In this document: positions 19,649 through 30,505 of the stretch, in pieces | How positions within the stretch are numbered: the stretch's first letter is position 1 | Layout of the letters: each line of letters opens with the position of its first letter | The notes under the pieces: generated by a model | Seen by the model: only the letters and a program-made list of their open reading frames with translations | What the model was told of the DNA's origin: nothing | The model's database searches: none | Program-made: the position numbers and the translations under genes | Source of the DNA: Allobosea sp. | GTDB lineage: Bacteria; Pseudomonadota; Alphaproteobacteria; Rhizobiales; Beijerinckiaceae | Assembly: GCF_030695125.1 (NCBI RefSeq) | Contig: NZ_JAUYTP010000031.1 | Location: 62,001-126,000 of the forward strand | DNA length: 64,000 bases | Direction: 5' to 3'

Positions 19649-19927
19649 TCAGCGCGCGCCCTTGAAGACGATGCCGATCAACTCGTTGCCGAAGTCGATC
19701 AGCTCCTTGGGGATGCCGCCGATCGCCTTCACACCGAGATAGATCAGGTAGATGAAGGCGGGCACCAAGATCCAGCCGAGCACCTCCTCGAAGACCTTGC
19801 GCCGACGCCGGCGCCGGTCGCGCTTCTCGAACCAGCTCAGTTTCTGCTTTCGCGCCGGAGCAGCCTGCTCCGGCGCAGGCTCGGCCCCATGCGCGAGCAG
19901 GGTATCGGTCTTGCGCCTGAACAACAC
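19649..19927 (-). CDS. Small basic membrane protein downstream of clpA
   Basis: A 92-residue protein from GTG, starting 4 nt after the clpA stop, so probably translated with it. The N-terminal half is charged, with an Arg cluster (EKRDRRRRRRKVFEEVLG). One membrane helix, ILVPAFIYLIYLGVKAIGG, follows near residues 53-71, then an amphipathic tail. No family recognised. The position suggests a conserved ClpSA operon partner, but that is not tested here. Confidence 0.6.
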   Translation of the reverse strand: MLFRRKTDTLLAHGAEPAPEQAAPARKQKLSWFEKRDRRRRRRKVFEEVLGWILVPAFIYLIYLGVKAIGGIPKELIDFGNELIGIVFKGAR

Positions 19928-19931
19928 GGTC

Positions 19932-22496
19932 TCAAGCCTTCGTCAGCGGGACCTTGGGGACGGACCGGACCGGACGCTGCGCCTTGGGCGCCTCGGGCCC
20001 CTTGCCGCCACCATCACCCTTGCCGCCGCCATCGCCCTTGCCGGGCTTGCCACCCGCCGCGGCAGGGCCGCGGCGCGGGGCGTCGGTGGCCGGCTTGCCC
20101 GCGGCAGAGGCCTTGGCGCGGGGCTTGCGCTCGCGCTTTTCGCCGGCGGCCGCGACATCCTTCTCGGGCTTGGGCTTGACCGGCCCGTCGGGGAATTCGA
20201 GGCCGAGCACCTTGATGCCGGTTTCCGACTGCACGACCACGACCTTGACCGCGCCGCCATTCTTGAGGCGCCCAAACAACACCTCGTCGGCCAACGGCGT
20301 CTTGATCGTCGATTGGATCAGGCGGGCCATCGGTCGCGCGCCCATCGCCTCGTCATAGCCATGCTCGACCAGCCATTCGCGCGCCTCGTCTGAGAGCTCG
20401 ATCGTGACGTTGCGGTCGGCGAGCTGCGCCTCGAGCTGGAGCACGAATTTATCGACGACGCGGGCAACGACCGTCTTCGGCAGATGGCCGAAGGAGATCA
20501 CCGAATCGAGCCGGTTGCGGAATTCCGGCGCGAACAGCTTGTTGATCGCCTCGGTGTCGTCCCCCTCGCGCTTCTGACGGGTGAAGCCATAGGCGTTGCG
20601 GGCCATGTCGGCGGCGCCGGCATTGGTCGTCATGATCAGGATGACATTCCTGAAATCGACCTGCTTGCCGTTGTTGTCGGTCAGCTTGCCGTGGTCCATG
20701 ACCTGCAGGAGGATGTTGAACAGGTCGGGATGGGCCTTCTCGATCTCGTCGAGCAGCAGCACGCAATGCGGATGCTGGTCGATCTGGTCGGTCAGGAGGC
20801 CGCCCTGGTCGAAGCCGACATAGCCCGGAGGCGCGCCGATCAGCCGCGAGACGGTGTGGCGCTCCATATATTCCGACATGTCGAAGCGCACGAGCTCGAC
20901 GCCCAGCGACACCGACAGCTGGCGCGCGACCTCGGTCTTGCCGACACCGGTGGGGCCGGCGAAGAGATAGCAGCCGATCGGCTTCTCGCCGTCGCGCAGG
21001 CCGGCGCGGGCGAGCTTGATCGAGGAGGACAGGGCCTCGATCGCCTTCTCCTGGCCGTAGACCGTGCGCTTCAGCGTCGTCTCGAGATTGCGCAGGACCT
21101 CGGCATCGTCCTTCGAGACGGTCTTGGCCGGGATGCGCGCCATGGTCGCGATCGCCGCCTCGATCTCCTTCACGCCGATCGTCTTCTTGCGCTTGCTCTC
21201 GACCACCAGCATCTGCGAGGCGCCGGTCTCGTCGATGACGTCGATCGCCTTGTCGGGCAGCTTGCGGTCATGGATGTAGCGCGCCGACAACTCCACCGCC
21301 GCCTTGATGGCGTCGTTGGTGTAGCGCAGCTTGTGGAACTCCTCGAAATAGGGCTTCAGCCCCTTCAGGATCTCGATCGTATCGGGGATCGAAGGCTCGT
21401 TGACGTCGATCTTCTGGAAGCGGCGCACCAACGCCCGGTCCTTCTCGAAATACTGGCGGTATTCCTTGTAGGTGGTCGAACCGATGCAGCGCAGGCCGCC
21501 GGAGGCAAGCGCGGGCTTGAGCAGGTTGGAGGCGTCCATGGCGCCGCCCGAGGTCGCACCGGCGCCGATTACCGTGTGGATCTCGTCGATGAACATGATC
21601 GCCTTGGGGTGGGCCTCGATCTCCTTCATCACCTGCTTGAGGCGTTCCTCGAAATCGCCGCGGTAGCGCGTGCCGGCCAGCAGCGTGCCCATGTCGAGCG
21701 AGAAGACGGTCGCGTCCTCCAGCACCTCGGGCACCTCGCCGCGGATGATCTTGAGGGCGAGGCCCTCGGCGATCGCGGTCTTGCCGACGCCGGGGTCGCC
21801 GACCAGCAGTGGGTTGTTCTTCTGCCTGCGGCAGAGGATCTGGATGGTGCGCTGGACCTCGGCCTCGCGGCCGATCAGCGGGTCGATCCGGCCATCGCGC
21901 GCCTTGCGGTTGAGATTGACGCAATAGGCGTCGAGCGCGCTTTCCTTCTTCTTCTTGTCCTTGTCGGCGTCGTTGCCGGGGTCGGCCGCGCGCGAATCGC
22001 GCTGCTGCTCGGGCTCCTCCTCGGCGCCGCGGATCGGGCGCGGCTCGCTGGCGCCCGGGCGCTTGGCGATGCCGTGGCTGATATAGTTGACCGCGTCATA
22101 GCGCGTCATGTCCTGCTCCTGCAGGAAGTACGCGGCGTGGCTCTCGCGCTCGGCGAACATGGCGACGAGCACATTGGCGCCGGTCACCTCTTCGCGACCC
22201 GACGACTGGACATGGATGACCGCGCGCTGGATCACGCGCTGGAAACCTGCCGTCGGCTTGGAATCGTCACGCCCGTCGGTGACCAGATTGGCCAGTTCGG
22301 CGTCGATGTAGTCGACGAGGTTGCGCCGCAGCGTGTCGAGATCGACGCTGCAGGCGCGCATCACCGCCGCCGCGTCCTGATCGTCGACCAGGGCGAGCAG
22401 CAGATGCTCCAGGGTGGCATATTCGTGGTGGCGCTCATTGGCGAGCGCCAGAGCCCGGTGAAGCGCCTGTTCGAGACTGCGCGAGAAACTCGGCAC
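19932..22496 (-). CDS. clpA: ClpA, AAA+ unfoldase of the ClpAP protease, with C-terminal extension
   Basis: An 854-residue Hsp100 unfoldase that feeds proteins to ClpP and takes N-degron substrates from ClpS. Parts: Clp-N repeat domain (1-150), AAA-1 with Walker A GDPGVGKT near 234, AAA-2 with GPTGVGKTE near 516, then the D2-small domain. After about residue 775 there is an extension rich in Lys, Ala, Pro and Gly, including GKGDGGGKGDGGGKG, absent from E. coli ClpA (about 758 residues). ClpS is encoded 48 nt upstream. Confidence 0.95.
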   Translation of the reverse strand: MPSFSRSLEQALHRALALANERHHEYATLEHLLLALVDDQDAAAVMRACSVDLDTLRRNLVDYIDAELANLVTDGRDDSKPTAGFQRVIQRAVIHVQSSGREEVTGANVLVAMFAERESHAAYFLQEQDMTRYDAVNYISHGIAKRPGASEPRPIRGAEEEPEQQRDSRAADPGNDADKDKKKKESALDAYCVNLNRKARDGRIDPLIGREAEVQRTIQILCRRQKNNPLLVGDPGVGKTAIAEGLALKIIRGEVPEVLEDATVFSLDMGTLLAGTRYRGDFEERLKQVMKEIEAHPKAIMFIDEIHTVIGAGATSGGAMDASNLLKPALASGGLRCIGSTTYKEYRQYFEKDRALVRRFQKIDVNEPSIPDTIEILKGLKPYFEEFHKLRYTNDAIKAAVELSARYIHDRKLPDKAIDVIDETGASQMLVVESKRKKTIGVKEIEAAIATMARIPAKTVSKDDAEVLRNLETTLKRTVYGQEKAIEALSSSIKLARAGLRDGEKPIGCYLFAGPTGVGKTEVARQLSVSLGVELVRFDMSEYMERHTVSRLIGAPPGYVGFDQGGLLTDQIDQHPHCVLLLDEIEKAHPDLFNILLQVMDHGKLTDNNGKQVDFRNVILIMTTNAGAADMARNAYGFTRQKREGDDTEAINKLFAPEFRNRLDSVISFGHLPKTVVARVVDKFVLQLEAQLADRNVTIELSDEAREWLVEHGYDEAMGARPMARLIQSTIKTPLADEVLFGRLKNGGAVKVVVVQSETGIKVLGLEFPDGPVKPKPEKDVAAAGEKRERKPRAKASAAGKPATDAPRRGPAAAGGKPGKGDGGGKGDGGGKGPEAPKAQRPVRSVPKVPLTKA

Positions 22497-22544
22497 GGAT
22501 TGCGCTCCTATTCCGATGTCAAAAGGGTGAGCGAACTCAAAACG

Positions 22545-22958
22545 CTACTTCTTCTCCATCACGCATTGGAGCGGATGCATGTGCTTGCGCGCAAGGTCCA
22601 TCACGAGGGTCACCTTGGTTTCGGCGACCTCATAGGTGAAGACGCCGCACTCGCCGACGCCGTTCTGATGCACATGCATCATGATCTGCGTCGCGGCGGC
22701 GCGGTCTTTCTGGAAAAAGCGTTCGAGGACGTGAACGACGAACTCCATCGGGGTGTAGTCGTCGTTGAGGAGCAGGACGCGGTAGAGATTGGGCTTGCGG
22801 GTCCGGGTCCGGGTGAGGACGGCGGTTCCGGTGCCGTCGCGCCCGCCATCGCTGGGCGGGGCGGCCCGGCGCGGGCGGTCGGCCATCGCATGCGGGCGAG
22901 CGAAGGCGGAGGGCGCCGACCTGGCGTCGGTCGCCCCTTTGGCCTCACTCGTCTGCAT
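22545..22958 (-). CDS. clpS: ClpS, N-degron adaptor for ClpAP
   Basis: A 137-residue adaptor that binds N-terminal Leu, Phe, Tyr or Trp and delivers such proteins to ClpA. The core [19 protein letters not shown] contains the substrate-gate residues, and [13 protein letters not shown] and [12 protein letters not shown] close the fold. The first 50 residues are a disordered, basic, Pro/Arg-rich tail longer than usual. The start may instead be the ATG 24 codons in (MADRPRR). The 285 nt between clpS and kdsA is a divergent promoter region with no other feature seen. Confidence 0.94.
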   Translation of the reverse strand: MQTSEAKGATDARSAPSAFARPHAMADRPRRAAPPSDGGRDGTGTAVLTRTRTRKPNLYRVLLLNDDYTPMEFVVHVLERFFQKDRAAATQIMMHVHQNGVGECGVFTYEVAETKVTLVMDLARKHMHPLQCVMEKK

Positions 22959-23243
22959 CGTGGTGGCTGCCGTCGCTCTCAAGATCGATCCCTGGTGTCC
23001 AGACCGAGATAGTGCTTCGCGAGCGAATTTACAGACCTTGTGGTCGCTTCGCCAGCCCGTTCGGTACGATAACGCAACTCGCCGCCGTCGCAGGGGCGCG
23101 GACCCCGAAGGAGCGTCGAAAAGCGAGCACAGCGATGCCCAAACGTCAGCCGTCCGGTCGGCGGGGCGCCCCGAAGCGGCGGCTTGACCCGCCGCCCCTC
23201 CCGGACCTAAGCCCGGCGCCTCACCTCCACGGAGATGCCTCCC

Positions 23244-24116
23244 ATGACCGCCAATGCCATCGTCTCCGTCGGCGCGGACCTCGCCTCCCCGGTCCGCTTC
23301 GGCAACGGGCTGCCGCTCGCGGTGATCGCGGGCCCCTGCCAGATGGAGAGCCGCGACCACGCGCTCGAAATGGCCTTCGCCCTGAAGGAGATCGCCGAGT
23401 CGCTCGGCATCGGCCTCGTGTTCAAGACCTCGTTCGACAAGGCCAACCGCACCAGCGTCAAGAGCGAGCGCGGCATGGGGCTGAAGGCGGCGCTGCCGGT
23501 CTTCGCCGAAATCCGGGAGCAGACAGGTCTGCCCGTCCTGACCGACGTGCATGAGGCGAGCCAGTGCGCGGCGGTGGCCGCATGCGTCGATGTGCTGCAG
23601 ATCCCGGCCTATCTCTGCCGCCAGACCGATCTGCTGGTGGCGGCGGCGCGCACCGGGCGCGTCGTCAACGTCAAGAAGGGGCAGTTCCTGGCGCCCTGGG
23701 ACATGGTCAATGTCGCCGCCAAGATCACCGAGAGCGGCAACCCCAATGTGATGGTGACCGAGCGCGGCGCCTCCTTCGGCTACAACACCCTGGTCTCCGA
23801 CATGCGGGCGCTGCCGATCATGGCGCAGACGATCGGCGCGCCCGTGATCTTCGACGCCACCCACTCCGTGCAGCAGCCGGGCGGCAAGGGCTCATCGAGC
23901 GGCGGCGAGCGTGAATTCGTCGCCGTGCTGGCGCGGGCGGCGGTCGCCGTCGGGGTCGCGGGCGTGTTCATCGAGACGCATGAGGACCCCGACAACGCCC
24001 CTTGCGACGGCCCCAACATGGTGCCGCTCTCCGCCTTCCCTGCGCTGATTGCAGAGCTGCAAAGCTTTGATCGCCTTGCCAAAGCCAAGGCCAAGCCTAC
24101 GCTGGCTTATGTCTGA
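23244..24116 (+). CDS. kdsA: KdsA, 3-deoxy-D-manno-octulosonate 8-phosphate synthase
   Basis: A 290-residue aldol-type synthase that joins phosphoenolpyruvate and arabinose 5-phosphate for the Kdo of LPS inner core. Seen: [14 protein letters not shown] near residue 28, [12 protein letters not shown] near 58, LPVLTDVHE near 95, the substrate loop [11 protein letters not shown] and [11 protein letters not shown]. The start at 23244 is favoured because GGAG lies 11 nt upstream; an ATG three codons earlier is too close to it. The MFS gene overlaps its 3' end by 8 nt. Confidence 0.96.
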   Translation: MTANAIVSVGADLASPVRFGNGLPLAVIAGPCQMESRDHALEMAFALKEIAESLGIGLVFKTSFDKANRTSVKSERGMGLKAALPVFAEIREQTGLPVLTDVHEASQCAAVAACVDVLQIPAYLCRQTDLLVAAARTGRVVNVKKGQFLAPWDMVNVAAKITESGNPNVMVTERGASFGYNTLVSDMRALPIMAQTIGAPVIFDATHSVQQPGGKGSSSGGEREFVAVLARAAVAVGVAGVFIETHEDPDNAPCDGPNMVPLSAFPALIAELQSFDRLAKAKAKPTLAYV

Positions 24117-25323
24117 TACGCCGTCACCGGCGCCGGCCCCCGCGCCGGCTCCCACTTCGCTCACCCCGCTCATCCTCGTCCTCGGCGCCTGCGGCTTCGC
24201 TTCGACCTTCACGATGCGGATCATCGACCCGCTGATCCCGACGCTGGCCGGCGAATTCAGCCGCAGCGTGCCGCAGATCGTGATGATGGTGACGGGGTTT
24301 TCGCTCGCCTATGCGCTCGGCCAACCCTTTCTCGGCCCGATCGCCGACGCGATCGGCAAGATCCGCACGATCCTGATCTGCCTGCTGGCGCTGGCGCTGT
24401 TTTCCACCCTGGCTGCCCTGTCGCAGTCCTACGAGATCATGGCCGTGGTGCGCGGCGTCACCGGAATCGCCTCGGGCGGCATCATCCCGATCGCGATGGC
24501 GGCGATCGGCGACCGGGCGCCGATGCAGGAGCGGCAGATCGCGCTCGGCCGCTTCCTGGTGCTGATGATCATCGGCCAGATGTCGGGCTCGGCCTGCTCC
24601 GGCCTGATCGCGACGCAGGCCGGGTGGCGCGCGGCGTTCATCGCGGCCGCGCTGGTCGCGACGCTTGCCGCCATTCTGGTGGCGATCGTGCTGAAACCGC
24701 GCCGCAACGTGACACGGAAGACCCTCAGCATCGCCGGGGCGCTGGCCAACTACCGGACCGTCTTCGCCAACCCCCGCACCAAACTGCTCTACGGCCTCGT
24801 CATCGTCGAGGGCATCCTGCTGTTCGGCATCCCGGCCTATGTCGCCGCCATCCTGTTCGAGCGTTCGGGCGTGGGCCCCGCACAGGCGGGGCTCGCCATT
24901 GCGGGCATGGGGTTCGGCTGCCTCGTCTACGGGCTTCTGACGCGGATCCTGATGGAGCGGCTGGGGCCGACCCTGATGACGCGCACCGGCGGCCTGATCT
25001 GCGCGCTGGGACTGGCCCTGTTCGCCTTCGACTGGCCATGGTGGAGCGCGATCCCGCTATTTGCCCTGCAGGGCTTCGGCTTCTTCCTGCTGCACGGCAC
25101 CTTCCAGGCGCAAGCCACCGAACTGGCGCCCACGGCGCGGGGCTCGGCGATGGCACTGTTTGCCTGCTGCTTTTTCCTTGGCCAGGCCACGGGACCGCTG
25201 GTCATGGGGTTTGCCATGCACCTGCTCGGCAACAGCGCCGCGATCCTGCTGTTTGCCGTCGCGATCGCGGTGTTCGGCTACGCCACGCCGCGGATCATGC
25301 CGATCGCGGGCAGCCGAACCTGA
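24109..25323 (+). CDS. MFS transporter
   Basis: A 404-residue major facilitator with about 12 helices. A Pro/Ala-rich N-terminal tail precedes helix 1. The loop 2-3 region reads LGQPFLGPIADAIGKIRT, a variant of the GxxxDRxGRR motif, and helix 4-5 has VTGIASGGIIPIAMAAIGD. This resembles drug or sugar efflux carriers, and the substrate cannot be read. It overlaps kdsA by 8 nt, so it is co-translated with it. Confidence 0.86.
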   Translation: MSDTPSPAPAPAPAPTSLTPLILVLGACGFASTFTMRIIDPLIPTLAGEFSRSVPQIVMMVTGFSLAYALGQPFLGPIADAIGKIRTILICLLALALFSTLAALSQSYEIMAVVRGVTGIASGGIIPIAMAAIGDRAPMQERQIALGRFLVLMIIGQMSGSACSGLIATQAGWRAAFIAAALVATLAAILVAIVLKPRRNVTRKTLSIAGALANYRTVFANPRTKLLYGLVIVEGILLFGIPAYVAAILFERSGVGPAQAGLAIAGMGFGCLVYGLLTRILMERLGPTLMTRTGGLICALGLALFAFDWPWWSAIPLFALQGFGFFLLHGTFQAQATELAPTARGSAMALFACCFFLGQATGPLVMGFAMHLLGNSAAILLFAVAIAVFGYATPRIMPIAGSRT

Positions 25324-25483
25324 GGCGCCCCAGACGCATTTTCCGGAAAAGACCGAGGTTTCGACGGTTACCGGAACGGAATCTCAATATCTCTACGTCA
25401 ATCCTGCGCTGTCGTGAGTAAACGCGCCCAAAATCCGCGCGCGTCACGGTGTGCATGGCTTTTGCGTCAAGAGAGATACAGCG

Positions 25484-26983
25484 ATGAGCCCGTCCGCAAT
25501 GGATCTGTTTGTTCGGCCTGCCCGCCGTTTCAGGCGCCATGAGTCCGGCGCCACCCTCACCCTGTTTGCCATTGCAGGCGTTGCGCTGGTTTGCATGGCC
25601 GGCGTCGTGATCGACTATGGCCGACTGACCAAGGAACACACCTCGCTTCAGGCAGCGACCGACGCCGCCGCGCTGGCCGCGGCGCGTCTGCCCAGCAAGG
25701 ACGCGACCGCGATGCAGGCGGCGGCGAACAAGTTCTTCGTCGCCAACACCGCCAACCTGAACGGCAGCAACATCCAGATCACCAAATTCGGCTTCGAGGA
25801 ATCGACCGGCACCGTCTCGGTGGAGGCCAGCGGGGCGCTCGATACGTCGCTGATGTCGATCGCCGGCGTGAAGACGATGGGCTACAGCTCGCGCTCGGCT
25901 GCGGTGAAGGAAGTGACCGGCACGGTCGAGATGGCGCTCGTGCTCGACAACACCTGGTCTATGTCGGAAAGCGCCGGCGGCGGTGGTTCCAAGATCACGG
26001 TGCTCAAATCCGCGGCCAAGAACCTGATCAACACCATCCTCACGCAGGGTGGCACGAATGTGAAAATCGGGATCGTTCCCTTCGCCGATTACGTCAATGT
26101 CGGCGTCGGCAACCGCAGCCAGCCTTGGATGTCGGTTCCCGCCGACTATTCGGTCCCCAAAACGACGCCGGCCGTGCCCTATACCTGCAAAACCGTCTCG
26201 ACGAAGCAGGTCTGCACGAAGGGCGCCCCCAAGACCTGCACTTCGACCACCGACGGCGTCGTCACGAGCTATGACTGCACGCCGCAGACCTGCGTCCAGC
26301 AGCCGGTGACGCCCTACCAGTCCTGCAGCGGCGGGACGCCTGAGAAGACGACTTATACCAACTACAAGTGGTATGGCTGCGTGCGTTCACGGAAGACCGG
26401 AGAACTGCGCCTGAACGACAGCGAGCCGACGACGCCATACCTGGGATTTCCCGAGACCAGCCAGCGCTGCCTTAACCCAATCGTACCGCTGACATCAGAC
26501 AAGACCGTGCTGACCAGCGCTATCGATAACCTGATCATCAACATCGGCGGCTACAAGCCCTCGACCTACATTCCTGCCGGTCTGCTCTGGGGCGTCAACG
26601 TGCTGTCGCCGACGGCGCCCTTCGCCGAAGGCAAGACCTATGATCCCGCCAACAAAATGCCGCGCAAGGCGCTGGTGCTCATGACGGACGGCGCGAACAC
26701 CATGTATTTCAGGGCCTCGGACGGGACCCATCAGAACGCGACAAACGCCGGGCACGTCACGACCACCAACAACGACACATCGAAGCTATGCGACTATGCA
26801 AAATCCAAGAAAATCGAGGTGTTCACCGTCGCCTTCGCGGTGACAGACGTCGCGGCCAAGACCATGCTGCAGGGCTGCGCCAGCGGTTCGGCCAATTACT
26901 ACGACGCGACGGACTCGGCTGCGCTCTCCGCCGCCTTCCAGTCGATCGGCCAGTCGCTGACCAGCCTGCGCCTGTCGCAGTGA
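25484..26983 (+). CDS. Tad-type (TadG-like) membrane protein with vWA domain and Cys-rich insert
   Basis: A 499-residue protein with one N-terminal helix. The Tad motif (LTLFAIAGVALVCMAGVVIDY, then ATDAAALAAAR) is that of Flp-pilus accessory proteins such as TadG. A von Willebrand A domain starts near residue 146 with EMALVLDNTWSMSE, where the MIDAS reads DxTxSxS. Between about residues 228 and 330 is an insert with eight Cys, likely disulfide-linked outside the membrane. No other tad or cpa gene is nearby. AGAGAG lies 7 nt before the ATG. Confidence 0.82.
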   Translation: MSPSAMDLFVRPARRFRRHESGATLTLFAIAGVALVCMAGVVIDYGRLTKEHTSLQAATDAAALAAARLPSKDATAMQAAANKFFVANTANLNGSNIQITKFGFEESTGTVSVEASGALDTSLMSIAGVKTMGYSSRSAAVKEVTGTVEMALVLDNTWSMSESAGGGGSKITVLKSAAKNLINTILTQGGTNVKIGIVPFADYVNVGVGNRSQPWMSVPADYSVPKTTPAVPYTCKTVSTKQVCTKGAPKTCTSTTDGVVTSYDCTPQTCVQQPVTPYQSCSGGTPEKTTYTNYKWYGCVRSRKTGELRLNDSEPTTPYLGFPETSQRCLNPIVPLTSDKTVLTSAIDNLIINIGGYKPSTYIPAGLLWGVNVLSPTAPFAEGKTYDPANKMPRKALVLMTDGANTMYFRASDGTHQNATNAGHVTTTNNDTSKLCDYAKSKKIEVFTVAFAVTDVAAKTMLQGCASGSANYYDATDSAALSAAFQSIGQSLTSLRLSQ

Positions 26984-27014
26984 GGCTTGGCGCCCGGCCG
27001 TCCGGCCGGGGCCG

Positions 27015-27470
27015 TCAGCGCCCGCGATAGGGCGCGACGCCCTGGTCGGGCAGCCAGAGGCCCTTGGGCGGCTCGCCCGTCTGCCAGAAGACGTCGATCG
27101 GGATGCCGCCGCGCGGATACCAGTAGCCGCCGATGCGAAACCATTCCGGCGCGAGCAACTCGACCAGCGTCTTGCCGATGCCGACGGTGCAGTCCTCATG
27201 GAAGGCGCCGTGGTTGCGGAAAGCGGCGAGATAAAGCTTCAGCGACTTCGACTCCACCAGCCATGCGCCGGGCAGATAGTCGATCACCAGGATGCCGAAA
27301 TCCGGCTGGCCGGTGACCGGGCAGATCGAGGTGAATTCCGGGCAGGTGAATCGCGCCAGATAGGACGTGCCCTGGTGCGGATTGGGCACGCGGTCGAGGC
27401 GCGCCTCTGCGGGCGAGGTGGGCAACCCGGTCTGCTGACCGAGCTGCAGGGTCGAGGCGTCGAGCGACAT
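27015..27470 (-). CDS. queF: QueF, NADPH-dependent preQ0 reductase
   Basis: A 151-residue unimodular QueF that reduces 7-cyano-7-deazaguanine to preQ1 in queuosine synthesis. Catalytic C50 and D57 lie in [14 protein letters not shown], followed by the NADPH-binding ESKSLKLYL near residue 73. AGGAG sits 7 nt upstream of the chosen ATG. The later pathway enzyme Tgt is encoded 5 kb away in this window. The 273-nt gap to 27743 shows no other feature. Confidence 0.95.
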   Translation of the reverse strand: MSLDASTLQLGQQTGLPTSPAEARLDRVPNPHQGTSYLARFTCPEFTSICPVTGQPDFGILVIDYLPGAWLVESKSLKLYLAAFRNHGAFHEDCTVGIGKTLVELLAPEWFRIGGYWYPRGGIPIDVFWQTGEPPKGLWLPDQGVAPYRGR

Positions 27471-27743
27471 CGCAGGCTCCTGAGGTTTGGCGCCTTCTAG
27501 AGCATCGGACGAAACCGGGGAAACGGCTTTTCGCGAGCTGCGATGACGCAGGCCCAGCCGCCACGGCCCGGCAGCCTCCCGAACGGAACCGGGGCCGGGC
27601 GCCAGATGGCTTCCCCGGACGGCATCGCGAGTGGATTTGACCCGACTCACATCGCAAGGATAAGCCGGATGGAGCCGCCGTCGGCTGGCACCGAGGGCCG
27701 GCGACATCTCCCCCTACCCTGAAAGAGCAGCGTCCTTCACACG

Positions 27744-27971
27744 ATGACCGTCGCGGGCATCCTGTTCCTGTCGGGGATCCTGATCGGGCTGTTCGGCAGC
27801 TCTTTCGGGCTCATCGCGGCAAGCCTCGTCACGACACTGGTGATGATCGTGCTTTTGGCGATGCGCGGCGAACTCGGCCTGTTCAGCATCCTGATCGGGC
27901 TGGGTTATCTCTTCGCGCTGCAGAGCGGCTTCCTCGTCGGGGGCTATGTCCGCACGCAAGAGCGCTCCTGA
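27744..27971 (+). CDS. Small hydrophobic protein, two to three helices
   Basis: A 75-residue membrane protein. Almost the whole chain is hydrophobic, with turns around RGELG and LQSG and a short charged C-terminus RTQERS. No family recognised. It ends one base before the stop of a convergent 41-codon gene. Confidence 0.55.
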   Translation: MTVAGILFLSGILIGLFGSSFGLIAASLVTTLVMIVLLAMRGELGLFSILIGLGYLFALQSGFLVGGYVRTQERS

Positions 27972-28097
27972 TCACCAGAACCAGATCGGCCTTCCTGCCA
28001 CCAGGCAGAGCCCGACCCAATACGTGACGGTCGCGGCGATCGAAGCCAGCACAAGCGCCAGCGGGGGCCGGCGGCCGTTGGACATGATCTGGAACAT
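27972..28097 (-). CDS. 41-residue single-pass membrane protein
   Basis: A short ORF: MFQIMSNGRRPPLALVLASI and onward form a polar start of 10 residues, then a hydrophobic helix of about 25 residues ending in WFW. GGGAG lies 7-8 nt before the ATG. It is packed tail to tail with the 75-residue membrane gene without a gap. No family recognised. The 242 nt between it and eno hold no other feature I can support. Confidence 0.5.
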   Translation of the reverse strand: MFQIMSNGRRPPLALVLASIAATVTYWVGLCLVAGRPIWFW

Positions 28098-28306
28098 TGT
28101 CGTCTCCCGATGAAACAGCCCTCGCGGCCGCACCGGCAGAACCGCAAGACGCACGCCTCGTCGGGCCGTCCCGATTCCGGGACGGAGTCGGGCACACGCC
28201 GTTGCGCCCCGGCATCGCGCACGGCACCCGGGAAGGACGCGACCATCGCCTGCCCCCGCGATTGAGGCTTCCCGCGCGCAAGCCCCTTGGCTAGAAGCGC
28301 GGCTGA

Positions 28307-29623
<1,317 letters not shown>

Positions 29624-29627
29624 GCCG

Positions 29628-30299
29628 TCACAGGCGCGGCAGCAGGCTGGAGGCGCGCGACAGCGTCCAGATGCCCGCCGCGCCGACGATACCGACCGCC
29701 CCGGACATCGCGTCGCCGACGCGGGCGACCGGGGTGGGCACGGTTACGCCGAGCAGCCGCAGCGGTGGCTGGGACCGCGCGTCGCCTTCGACCGCAGCCG
29801 CCTGAACGGCCGGAGCGATCGGGAGCGGCGCAGCCTCAACCGTCACAACGGCGCGCTCGATGACGGGCCGGCGGGGCGGCGCCGGCACGGAAGCCTGTGC
29901 CTGCATGGCGCGGCCCGCTGTTTCGCCGGGGACCGACCGGTCCGGCTTCAGCGCCACGATCGCGGCTGTCGGCCGCTCCCAGTCCAGCGTCATCGGCATC
30001 ACGATGGCCGCCGGGCTGATCAGGCCCTGCAAATGGGTTGCCCGCAGGGGCGCCTCTGCGCTGCCGGCATCCTGATGGCGCACACGGATCTTGCCGTCGG
30101 GCGCGACGGGCAAGACCCAGCGCTCGGTGGCCTCCTGCGTCTTGCCGCCATCCTGCCCGCCGGTGAAGAACGGCAGGGTCAGACCGGCCGGCAGAGCCAG
30201 AAACGCTGCCGCCATGGCAGAGGCAGCGAGCGAGACAGCCGCCTGGCTACCGACGCCGCGCAGAAATCCGGTCGCGGCCTTGAAAACGGAACCCGTCAT
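29628..30299 (-). CDS. Uncharacterised membrane-anchored protein
   Basis: A 223-residue protein with one hydrophobic segment near residues 18-42 (AAVSLAASAMAAAFLALPAG) and a mostly Pro/Ala/Val-rich, low-complexity rest. A weak second hydrophobic stretch lies near the C-terminus (GAVGIVGAAGIWTL). GAGGAGG precedes the ATG by about 10 nt. No family recognised. Divergent from the EamA transporter. Confidence 0.6.
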   Translation of the reverse strand: MTGSVFKAATGFLRGVGSQAAVSLAASAMAAAFLALPAGLTLPFFTGGQDGGKTQEATERWVLPVAPDGKIRVRHQDAGSAEAPLRATHLQGLISPAAIVMPMTLDWERPTAAIVALKPDRSVPGETAGRAMQAQASVPAPPRRPVIERAVVTVEAAPLPIAPAVQAAAVEGDARSQPPLRLLGVTVPTPVARVGDAMSGAVGIVGAAGIWTLSRASSLLPRL

Positions 30300-30505
30300 A
30301 TCGGAAGATCCTCCTCGAACGGCGTCCGTTAGAACCTCGCGGCCCGGCGCCAGAACGGCTGAACCAAGGTGCCTTTGCGACGCATTGTTTCGCAGTGCTT
30401 CCGGCGCCATCCGCGGCTGCCGATGTTGCGACTGCGAACGGCGCGCGCGGGCGCCATGCAGCGGCAGCGCTAACGGCGCGCCTGCAATCGGGCGATACCG
30501 GACGG

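Noticed and set aside
20484-23012. Long plus-strand frame (842 codons) opposite clpA
   Set aside because: Exact antisense of clpA and clpS, rich in Arg, Gly and His, with no recognisable domain.
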